Positions 57,537 to 64,000 of a stretch of DNA of 64,000 nt are shown in pieces. Position 1 is the first letter of the stretch, and every line of letters starts with the position of its first letter. The notes under the pieces are model-generated. The model searched no databases. It was not told the DNA's origin and worked only from the letters and a program-made list of their open reading frames with translations. The stretch comes from Thermoactinospora rubra (GTDB lineage: Bacteria > Actinomycetota > Actinomycetes > Streptosporangiales > Streptosporangiaceae). The DNA is taken from contig NZ_MSZZ01000010.1 of the NCBI RefSeq assembly GCF_002093975.1, positions 186,001 to 250,000 on the forward strand. Direction: 5' to 3'. A program made the position numbers and the translations under genes.

Positions 57537-58600
57537 GACACCTCGCGGCAGGCGCGGTAGAAGTCGCGCCAGTCGGCCCGCTCGCGGACCACGGTCTCCA
57601 GATACTCCCGCCACACCACGCGGTCGGAGACCGGCTCCTGCACCACCGCGCCGACGATCCCGGCCGCCACGTCGGAGGGCCGCAGCACCCCGTCGCCGAA
57701 GTGGGCCGCCAGCGCGATGCCGTTGGTCACCACGGAGATCGCCTCGGCCGTCGACAGCGTGCCGCTGGGCGACTTCAGCTTGGTGCGGCCGTCCTCGGTC
57801 ATGCCGCCCCGCAGCTCGCGGAAGACCGTGACGACACGGCGGATCTCGGCCAGGCCGGTGGTGGTCTCCGGCAGCTGCAGCGCGGTGCCCAGCTGCGCCA
57901 CGCGGCGGGCGACGATGTCGACCTCCTCCTCGGCCGTGGCCGGGACCGGCAGCACGACCGTGTTGAAGCGGCGGCGCAACGCGCTGGACAGCTCGTTGAC
58001 GCCGCGGTCGCGGTCGTTGGCCGTCGCGATCACGTTGAACCCGCGCTGCGCCTGCACCTCGACGTTCAGCTCGGGGATGGGCAGCGTCTTCTCCGACAGC
58101 ACGGTGATCAGCGCGTCCTGCACGTCGGAGGGCATGCGGGTGAGCTCCTCCACGCGGGCGATGCGGCCCTCGGCCATCGCCCGCATGATCGGGCTCGGCG
58201 TCAGCGCCTCCTGCGAGGGCCCCTCGGCCAGCAGGCGCGCGTAGTTCCAGCCGTAGCGGATCGCCTCCTCGGCGGTGCCGGCCGTACCCTGCACCAGCAG
58301 CGTCGAGTCGCCGCTGACGGCGGCGGCCAGGTGCTCCGACAGCCAGGTCTTGGCCGTGCCGGGCACGCCCAGCAGCAGCAGCGCCCGGTCGGTGGCCAGC
58401 GTCGCCACGGCCACCTCGACGATGCGCCGCGCGCCGACGTACTTCGGCGTGATCCGCTCCCCGTCGCCCAGGATGTAGGTGGTCACCGCCCACGGCGACA
58501 GCTTCCAGCCCGGCGGCCGCGGCCGGTCGTCCTCCTTGGCCAGCAGCGCCAGCTCCTCGGCGTACTGCTGTTCCGCGTGCGGCCGCAAAACTGTGGTCAC
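57533..58600 (-). CDS. MoxR-type AAA+ ATPase
   Basis: A 355-residue AAA+ protein. Walker A is LGVPGTAKTWLSE. Sensor 1 is IATANDRDRGV, and the arginine-finger region is SSALRRRFNTV. The Walker B segment reads ARVEELTRMP, so the usual Asp-Glu is Glu-Glu; hydrolysis may be slow or the subfamily may use this variant. It starts with a GTG that overlaps the DUF5691 stop (GTGA). Together with the VWA protein it forms the MoxR/VWA chaperone-like pair of the operon. The partner proteins differ from the DUF58/TgpA set usually seen with MoxR. Confidence 0.88.
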   Translation of the reverse strand: MTTVLRPHAEQQYAEELALLAKEDDRPRPPGWKLSPWAVTTYILGDGERITPKYVGARRIVEVAVATLATDRALLLLGVPGTAKTWLSEHLAAAVSGDSTLLVQGTAGTAEEAIRYGWNYARLLAEGPSQEALTPSPIMRAMAEGRIARVEELTRMPSDVQDALITVLSEKTLPIPELNVEVQAQRGFNVIATANDRDRGVNELSSALRRRFNTVVLPVPATAEEEVDIVARRVAQLGTALQLPETTTGLAEIRRVVTVFRELRGGMTEDGRTKLKSPSGTLSTAEAISVVTNGIALAAHFGDGVLRPSDVAAGIVGAVVQEPVSDRVVWREYLETVVRERADWRDFYRACREVS

Positions 58601-59949
58601 GTCAGTTCCTCTCTCATCTCGGCGCGGAAGCGCAACAGGGCGGCGACCTCCTGCACGGCCGGCTCCGGCGAGGCCCGCTCGGCCAGGCGGTGCAGCGAGG
58701 GGTCGATGCGCTCGCCGGCCAGCCTGGACAGCTCGCCCAGATTCCACGGCTGGCTGCCCGCCACCCTCACGATCTTGTTCAGTACGGCTGTCGCCAGCCC
58801 GGCCTGCCACGGGGCCGCGACCCCGCCCAGCACCATGATCAGCTGGCTGTCGAGGTCGCGGCGGTCGGTGAACTCGGCCGCCAGCGCCTGCTGCTCCCAG
58901 GCGGGCAGCGCCACGAGCAGGTCGGCGATCGGGTCCCACTCGAACATGGCCCGCGCCCACTGCGCGTCGCGCTGCAGGATCGCCGCCCGCACCCAGCCCA
59001 TCTTGACCTCGGCGTCCCAGTCGGGGATCTTCCTGGCCAGCAGCTCGGCCGGCGGGTGGGTCCAGAACGACAGCGGCGTGCGGGCGACCAGCTGCTGCAG
59101 CCACCACGCCCGCTCCCCCGTGCCCGCCGGGGGCTTGGCCCGGACGCCGTCGCGCTCCATGGCCTTGTCGCATTCCAGCAGCGGGATCACGACGATCTCG
59201 TTCCTGCCCACGGTCACGCAGCGGGCGGCGCGCTCGGCCATCCGGCGCGCGAGCCTCGACTCCGGCAGCCGGGTGAGCAGGTTGGCCGCCTGCTGGCGCA
59301 CCTCCCGCCTGCGGTCGTCGAGTGCGGCCTCCAGGAACGGCTCGTCGTCCATGGACAGGCCGAGCTCCAGCACCTCCAGGAAGGCGGCCCGGTCGTCGGG
59401 CGCCTCGCGCTCCCACGACTCCTCCAGCAGCCGCCTGGCCTCGGCCGGATCGCGCTCCCGCAGCGTGCGCAGGTAGGCGCGGCGGTCGGCCGGGCCGCCC
59501 AGCTCCCAGGTCTCGCCGGTGGGCTCGTCGAGCAGGTAGGCCCAGGCCGGATTGCGCGCGGCCAGCCACCTGCCGCGCTGCCCGGCCAGCACGCCCAGGC
59601 AGGCGCGCAGGGAGCTGTCCCTGGCGCCGCGGTCGAGCAGCTCGGGCAGCAGGTGCGGCGACACCCGACGCCCCGCCTCGGCGGCCAGCCGCAGCCATTC
59701 GGGCAGCAGCCTGGCGTGCTCGCCGCCCAGGATGCGGCCCAGCCGGCCAGCCGCCCGCCTGCCCACGGCCGGCCGCTCCTCGGGCGCCGCCCGCTCCTGC
59801 GCGGGCTCCTCCGTCTCCTCCGTGCCGGGCCGCTGTCCCGCGCGCCGCCGTACGACCTCCACGGCCGCGTCACCCAGCAGATCCCCTTCGTACGGCCGGC
59901 GGTCGGTGCCGACGAGCGCCGTGGAGACCAGGTCCTCCCAGGTGTTCAC
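58597..59949 (-). CDS. DUF5691 family protein
   Basis: A 450-residue, mostly helical protein of unknown function, with HEAT-like stretches (DDRRREVRQQAANLLTRLPESRLARRMAERAARC; WVRAAILQRDAQWARAMF). It starts VNTWEDLVSTALVGTDRR, which is typical of the family. It occurs in conserved neighbourhoods with SWIM and MoxR genes. It starts with a GTG that overlaps the SWIM gene's stop. A scaffold role in the complex is a guess from the helical repeats. Confidence 0.8.
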   Translation of the reverse strand: MNTWEDLVSTALVGTDRRPYEGDLLGDAAVEVVRRRAGQRPGTEETEEPAQERAAPEERPAVGRRAAGRLGRILGGEHARLLPEWLRLAAEAGRRVSPHLLPELLDRGARDSSLRACLGVLAGQRGRWLAARNPAWAYLLDEPTGETWELGGPADRRAYLRTLRERDPAEARRLLEESWEREAPDDRAAFLEVLELGLSMDDEPFLEAALDDRRREVRQQAANLLTRLPESRLARRMAERAARCVTVGRNEIVVIPLLECDKAMERDGVRAKPPAGTGERAWWLQQLVARTPLSFWTHPPAELLARKIPDWDAEVKMGWVRAAILQRDAQWARAMFEWDPIADLLVALPAWEQQALAAEFTDRRDLDSQLIMVLGGVAAPWQAGLATAVLNKIVRVAGSQPWNLGELSRLAGERIDPSLHRLAERASPEPAVQEVAALLRFRAEMREELT

Positions 59950-61379
59950 AGGATCACCGTCTGCCCTTCCTCGTCCCAGGTCGTCAGCGGGCGCAGCCCC
60001 TGGGGCGTCCACTCGGCGGCCACCGTCACGGGGTGGCCGCCGGAGACGGCCAGCAGCCGCCACGGGTCGCGGTGACGGTGATGGAGCGGCAGCCCGCCGA
60101 CGGCCGCGCGCCGCGGCACCACTCCGGCCAGCACCAGCGGCCACGACTCGGTCCACGGGTCGGCCGCGACCGCCGAGGCCACCTCCGCCAGCGCCTCCTC
60201 CACCGTGAGCCCGGGCGGCTCGCGGTCCAGCGGCCGCACGCCGTGGCGCACGGCGACGAGCGCCCGCAGCGGCGCCGCGCCCGGGTAGAACACCAGGTCG
60301 GCGTCGACGGTCGTGCCCGTGACGAGCGAGGCGTCGAGCGGCTGGCCGGGCGGGGCGAAGGACAGCACCAGCGCCGCCCGGCCCGTCCGCCGCCCCCGCA
60401 GCCACACCCGGCGCGTGGTGAGCCGCTCCTGCGGCTCGTCTCGCATGCCGAGCACGTCCCACTCGTCGCGCACCGGCGGCCCGCTCAGCACCTCCTCGCG
60501 GCCGACCGTGAAGCCCACGCGCTGCATCACCGTCTGGGCCAGCTCGGGCGGCAGCTCCTCCAGCCTGCGGTACGCCACGGCCAGCAGGTGCAGCAGGGAG
60601 TACTCCGCCAGCAGCCGCCCCGGCCACTCGGCCTCGCCGCGGACCCACGGCAGCCGCCCGACCAGGCCCGCCACCCCTGGCGCCTGCGCGTCGACCAGCC
60701 GCTTGGCCAGCCCCTCCCACTCCGCCGCGTCGGCCCCGGCCAGGCCGTGACGCACCTGGTCGGCCAGCCACAGCTCCAGGTCGGCCAGCCCGGCCGCGAC
60801 CCGGGCCCGCCGGGCGCCCTCCGCGCCGCCGCTCCCTGAAGTGGACGGCCCGCCGGCCGCGCCCGCGCTCCCCGCGTCGCCCTCCGCGTCGCCCTCGGTG
60901 CCGCTTGCCTCCCGCCCGGCCTTCTGCGCCGCCTCTTGCCCGGCCTTGGCGCGGGCCGCCTCCAGCTTGGCCGCCGCCTTGGCGGCCCGCTCGGCCCGCT
61001 GGACCGTCCACTCGGTCACCCACACGGGCGGCGCGGCCTCCTGGACCCCGTCGGCCGACCACAGCAGCAACAGGCCCAGAACGTGCTTGCACGGGATCTT
61101 GCGGCTCGGGCAGCTGCACCGGTAGGCGGGCTCGGACAGGTCCACACACGCCTGGTACGGCTTGGCGCCGCTGCCCTTGCACTCCCCGAAGAGCACCTGC
61201 TCGCTCACGCCCCGCACCTGCCACTTGGCGGGCGAGGCCACGCCTTGGGCGGCCTTCTGGGAGGAGGCGTCGGGGGCGAGGGCGAGCACCTGGTCTCGGC
61301 TCCACCTTTCGTTGACTTCCTCCCCACGCCGGAAGGCGGGGGACTCCAACCCGTCGCCAGGTCGGTGTTCCTGTTTCAT
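59946..61379 (-). CDS. SWIM zinc-finger protein, 5' end replaced by TnpB element
   Basis: A 477-residue reading frame with a SWIM zinc finger (CxCx6CxH: RCSCPSRKIPCKHVLG) at about 85-105, an Ala/Lys-rich helix, a low-complexity Gly/Ser linker and an alpha/beta C-terminal half. SWIM fingers bind DNA or protein. The native part begins at about residue 23 (ERWSRDQVLALAPDASS). The first 22 residues (MKQEHRPG...) are encoded by the right end of the TnpB element. ATG 61379 has GGGGAGG 9 bases upstream, also from the element. The native start codon has been separated from the gene. It heads the five-gene operon. Confidence 0.78.
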   Translation of the reverse strand: MKQEHRPGDGLESPAFRRGEEVNERWSRDQVLALAPDASSQKAAQGVASPAKWQVRGVSEQVLFGECKGSGAKPYQACVDLSEPAYRCSCPSRKIPCKHVLGLLLLWSADGVQEAAPPVWVTEWTVQRAERAAKAAAKLEAARAKAGQEAAQKAGREASGTEGDAEGDAGSAGAAGGPSTSGSGGAEGARRARVAAGLADLELWLADQVRHGLAGADAAEWEGLAKRLVDAQAPGVAGLVGRLPWVRGEAEWPGRLLAEYSLLHLLAVAYRRLEELPPELAQTVMQRVGFTVGREEVLSGPPVRDEWDVLGMRDEPQERLTTRRVWLRGRRTGRAALVLSFAPPGQPLDASLVTGTTVDADLVFYPGAAPLRALVAVRHGVRPLDREPPGLTVEEALAEVASAVAADPWTESWPLVLAGVVPRRAAVGGLPLHHRHRDPWRLLAVSGGHPVTVAAEWTPQGLRPLTTWDEEGQTVIL

Positions 61380-61437
61380 CGGGCCGTGCCTCCCCGGAAG
61401 CCTCCGAGGCCGGTCTTACCAGCCCTCCGCAGGCGTT
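61312..61437 (-). ncRNA. Predicted omega-RNA (reRNA) scaffold of the TnpB element
   Basis: The 126 bases between the tnpB stop and the element's right end resemble TnpB guide-RNA scaffolds. They end with a GC-rich hairpin (61322-61341) followed by GAGGAAGTCAA, after which flanking DNA begins. The guide would be read from that flank and start CGAAAGGTGGAGCCGAGACC, inside the SWIM gene. The 5' end of the RNA probably lies within tnpB. The overlap with the SWIM start codon is real. Confidence 0.55.
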
Positions 61438-62562
61438 TTACCTCTCGGCCAGCCCGGCCGCGAGGATGTTGCGTGCCGCGTTCACGTCCCGGTCGTGCAC
61501 CGTCCCGCAGGCGGGGCAGGTCCACGATCGGACGTTCAGCGGTATCGGCTCGTGGATGTGGCCGCAACCATGCGCCGAGCACAGCTTGGAAGAGGGGAAC
61601 CAGCGGTCCACCACTACCAGGGCGCGGCCGTACCAGGCGGCCTTGTAGGTCAGCATGGACCGCATCTCGTACCAGGCCGCATCCGAGACAGCGCGGGCCA
61701 GGAAGTGGTTGCGGACCATATTCCGCGCGGTCAGATTCTCGATGCAGAGCGTTTGGTTTTCGCGCACCAATCGAGTGGTGACCTTGTGCAGGAAGTCCCG
61801 GCGCCGGTCGGCGATCCGGGCGTAAATCCGGGCGACCTTCCGCCGGGCTTTGGCTCGGTTGGCCGAGCCTTGCTGCTTGCGCGCCAGCGCCCGCTGTGCT
61901 TTGGCCAACTTGCGCCGGTCGGCCCGCTCGTGACGCGGGTTGGAGATCTTCTCCCCTGTGGACAGCGTGACCAGGGCTGTGATCCCGGCGTCCACCCCGA
62001 CCGACCGGTCCACGGGCGGCAGCGGAGCGATCTTTTCCTCGACCAGGATCGACACGAACCACCGCCCGGCCGCGTCCCTCGACACCGTCACCGTGGACGG
62101 TTGGGCGCCCTCGGGCAATGGACGCGACCAGCGGATGTCCAGCGGCGCGTCCATCTTCGCCAACCTGAGCACGCCATCCCGGAACGAAAACGCGTTGTTC
62201 TGGAAGGTGGCCGATGCCCGCGACCTGTGCTTGGACTTGAACCGGGGATAGCGGGCACGCTTGGCGAAGAAGTTGTTGAACGCCACCTGCTGTTGCCGAA
62301 GCGCCTGTTGGAGCGGCACGTTCGACACCTCGCGCAGGAACTCCAGGTCGGGGTCCTGCTTCCATGCGGTGAGCCACTTGGCCGTGTCCACATACGAGGT
62401 CGAGACGCCCTCGTCCTTGTAGCGGCGATTCCGCTCGGCCAGGGCTTTGTTCCAGACCAGCCGCACGCACCCGAATGTGCGGGCCAGCAGCCGCGCTTGT
62501 TCGGGGGTGGGGTAGAAGCGGTACTTGTAGGCCCGCTTCACGGTCTGGGGCACGCTTAGCAT
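61438..62562 (-). CDS. tnpB: RNA-guided endonuclease TnpB
   Basis: A 374-residue TnpB with an N-terminal helix-turn-helix/wedge region (KYRFYPTPEQARLLARTFGCVRLVWNKAL). The split RuvC nuclease has all three acidic residues: D191 (GVDAGITAL), E275 (LCIENLTARN) and the DRD at 357-359 (HDRDVNAARN). The zinc ribbon uses C328, C333, C349 and C352; the first pair is spaced CSAHGC in place of the usual CxxC. TnpB cuts DNA guided by the omega-RNA and keeps the element at its donor site. The gene appears intact and potentially active. Confidence 0.92.
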   Translation of the reverse strand: MLSVPQTVKRAYKYRFYPTPEQARLLARTFGCVRLVWNKALAERNRRYKDEGVSTSYVDTAKWLTAWKQDPDLEFLREVSNVPLQQALRQQQVAFNNFFAKRARYPRFKSKHRSRASATFQNNAFSFRDGVLRLAKMDAPLDIRWSRPLPEGAQPSTVTVSRDAAGRWFVSILVEEKIAPLPPVDRSVGVDAGITALVTLSTGEKISNPRHERADRRKLAKAQRALARKQQGSANRAKARRKVARIYARIADRRRDFLHKVTTRLVRENQTLCIENLTARNMVRNHFLARAVSDAAWYEMRSMLTYKAAWYGRALVVVDRWFPSSKLCSAHGCGHIHEPIPLNVRSWTCPACGTVHDRDVNAARNILAAGLAER

Positions 62563-62757
62563 GATATGGCTTGATCATGTTAAGCCAGCGCCGCTCCCGC
62601 CTGTCCCCAGGGTGGGAGCCCAGGGTCTGCGGCTTGTACACGGTCACGATCACGTGCGGCACACTAGCCACCCCGCCCGACACTTTCCCGGCTCTTGGGG
62701 GCGCCCGATATCTCGGATTGGATACGGCTTGCCGGATGCATGCGCGATGATCGCCTC

Positions 62758-64000
62758 ATGCCGACGATGGAGACGGCCCTGCTGAGCGCGGGGCGCGCGA
62801 TCGCCCAGCGCGCGGTGGGCGTGTGGCTGGCCGGCAAGACGGCGCGGGAGGAGCGGAACGCCGACCTGAAGGAGCTGATCAAGGGCTCCTTCCGGGACCA
62901 GGTGGCCAGGCGCAGGTTCGAGCACCAGGTCCAGGGCATCGCCATGGCGGTCGAGGACCGGCTGCGCGTGCTGGTGGAGCAGGAGTTCCGCGGCCTGGAC
63001 GAGCCTGCGCGCGCCGCCGTACTCCTGGAGGTGGTCGCCGCGGTCCAGCGGGCCGACCTGTCGGATGAGGCGCTCATGGCCGACGACGCCGACCCGGTCA
63101 AGGTCGCCGAGCGCGTCATGAGCGCGCTTCCCGCGCCGCGCCTGGGCGAGGCCGAGGATCGCCTGTACGAGGTGCTGCTGGCCGAGTCGGTCGAGTGCGT
63201 GGTGCGCATGATCAGGCACCTGCCGCAGTTCGCGCCCCGCGCCGCCGCCGAGACCCTGGGCCGCCTGTCCGGGCTGGCCGACCAGGTCGAGCGGCTGCTG
63301 GAGCGGGTCCCCGTGCGCACGCTGGACGCGCCCGAGGGCGCCCAGGACGACGCGGCCTTCGAGCACCGCTACCTCACCCACGTCAGCCAGGTGCTGGACG
63401 AGGTGGAGCTGTTCGGGGTGCGGCTGGAGAACTATCGCCCGACCACCTCACTCAGCGTCGCCTACATCAGCCTCAGCGCCTCCACCACCGCCTCGCGCCG
63501 ACCGCGTGAGCTGGACCGCCTGCCGCCGGCCTCGCTCACCGAGCCGGACCGGCCGTCCGCGGGCGCCATGCGGGTGGAGGCCGCGCTGGGCCGTTCGGTC
63601 CGCACGCTGGTCCGTGGCGAGGCGGGATCGGGGAAGAGCACGCTGCTGCGCTGGCTCGCCGTCACCGCCGCCCGGGGCCGGTTCTCCGGCGACCTGGCGG
63701 ACTGGGACGGGTCCGTGCCGTTCGTGATCAAGCTGCGGAGCCACGGCGGCGGGCGCTTCCCCGAGCCGGAGCGGTTCCTCCACGACGTCGCCGGGGCCGT
63801 GGCCGGGAGCATGCCGCGCGGCTGGGTGGAGCGCGTGCTGGCCTGCGGGCGCGGGCTGTTGCTCGTGGACGGCGTGGACGAGCTCGTGGCCGGGCACCGT
63901 ACGGCGGTGCGGCAGTGGTTGTCGCGCCTGCTCGCCGCGTACCCGTCGATGCGTGTCGTGGTCACCTCCCGGCCGGCGGCCGCCGATGCCCGCTGGCTCG
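62758..64000 (+). CDS. NACHT-domain STAND NTPase, 3' truncated by window edge
   Basis: At least 414 residues, open to the right edge. An all-helical N-terminal domain (about 1-265; METALLSAGRAIAQRAVGVWLAGK..., DEVELFGVRLENYRPTTSLSVAYISL) of the type found in actinobacterial NACHT proteins precedes the NTPase core. Walker A is VRGEAGSGKSTLLRWL (near residue 285), and Walker B is GLLLVDGVDEL. The following VVVTSRPAA is the sensor segment. Bacterial NACHT proteins can act in antiphage defence (established for several bNACHTs); this one is not tested. The ATG at 62758 has no strong ribosome binding site. The C-terminal sensor repeats lie outside the window. Confidence 0.82.
   Translation, partial: MPTMETALLSAGRAIAQRAVGVWLAGKTAREERNADLKELIKGSFRDQVARRRFEHQVQGIAMAVEDRLRVLVEQEFRGLDEPARAAVLLEVVAAVQRADLSDEALMADDADPVKVAERVMSALPAPRLGEAEDRLYEVLLAESVECVVRMIRHLPQFAPRAAAETLGRLSGLADQVERLLERVPVRTLDAPEGAQDDAAFEHRYLTHVSQVLDEVELFGVRLENYRPTTSLSVAYISLSASTTASRRPRELDRLPPASLTEPDRPSAGAMRVEAALGRSVRTLVRGEAGSGKSTLLRWLAVTAARGRFSGDLADWDGSVPFVIKLRSHGGGRFPEPERFLHDVAGAVAGSMPRGWVERVLACGRGLLLVDGVDELVAGHRTAVRQWLSRLLAAYPSMRVVVTSRPAAADARWL

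Larger units (their letters stand above)
61312..62659 (-). mobile_element. IS200/IS605-type TnpB-only element
   Basis: About 1.35 kb carrying tnpB but no tnpA. The right end is set at 61312, where the omega-RNA-like end GTCAA meets SWIM coding sequence. The left end is approximate. A boundary near 62659 would join the flank ...CTAGTGTG to CGAAAGG and restore a GTG start for the SWIM gene in frame. No target-site duplication is expected for this family. With TnpA absent, mobility would need a transposase in trans. Confidence 0.6.

Noticed and set aside
61376-62683. Larger minus-strand frame overlapping tnpB, considered as a TnpA transposase or second element gene
   Set aside because: It lies in another frame of the same strand as tnpB, lacks the HUH motif of TnpA, and its translation is Arg/Pro/Gly-rich low complexity.
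1-64000. Biosynthetic gene cluster or integrated prophage
   Set aside because: No polyketide synthase, NRPS, terpene, lanthipeptide, integrase, capsid or terminase signatures were found in any frame.

Overview
The window is about 64 kb of very GC-rich DNA. G/C dominates third codon positions, GTG starts are frequent, and many genes overlap by 4 bases (ATGA or GTGA). Together with LCP proteins, a PknB-type kinase, CUT1 sugar importers without their own ATPase, and a bNACHT-like NTPase, this points to a soil actinomycete, probably Streptosporangiaceae-like. The family placement is inference. No rRNA, tRNA, CRISPR array or prophage was seen. No stretch without a gene exceeds 300 bases. Both window edges cut a gene.

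Bases 1-19216 form a plant cell-wall polysaccharide island. First comes a (+) operon of uronate type: a truncated SDR/epimerase, a KdgD-like dehydratase, an enolase-superfamily dehydratase, and a fused Gfo/Idh/MocA-PmoA protein. A strong hairpin and a secreted ricin-PL9 pectate lyase follow. Next is a (-) xylan operon: solute-binding lipoprotein, two permeases, a cytoplasmic GH5 and a secreted GH10 xylanase. It is divergent from a LacI regulator and a secreted GH30. Copies of one TTTCGG-type operator sit before all three transcription units. A third operon (Gfo/Idh, stand-alone PmoA protein, cupin) starts behind a different LacI-type operator.

Bases 19250-33503 are mixed. There is an Rpn-like nuclease gene with a duplicated, truncated 3' copy, then CorA, a SnoaL-fold protein, an amidohydrolase, an M50-like protease and a Ser/Thr kinase. 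A (-) run follows: FN3/beta-propeller protein, DUF58, a transglutaminase-like membrane protein whose catalytic triad is replaced, an AlkZ-like DNA glycosylase and an MFS exporter.

Bases 33660-39235 hold a three-gene operon coding for an SMC/MukB-like ATPase and two winged-helix partners, without a nuclease gene. It is the best candidate in the window for an undescribed chromosome- or plasmid-surveillance complex. Bases 39342-41935 hold a citrate synthase with its own helix-turn-helix domain, divergent from a homocitrate-synthase-like enzyme. A near-perfect 22-bp palindrome carrying both -10 boxes lies between them. SbcC/SbcD, two alpha/beta hydrolases, an LCP ligase, a catalytically degenerate OSBS/NSAR-like protein and a TetR/MFS pair with repeated operators follow.

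Bases 54164-61379 (-) are a tightly overlapping five-gene operon: SWIM protein, DUF5691, MoxR-type AAA, DUF5682 and VWA. A TnpB element (61312 to about 62.66 kb) has inserted exactly at its 5' end. The SWIM gene now appears to start inside the transposon's omega-RNA region. Beyond the element, a NACHT NTPase gene runs off the right edge.
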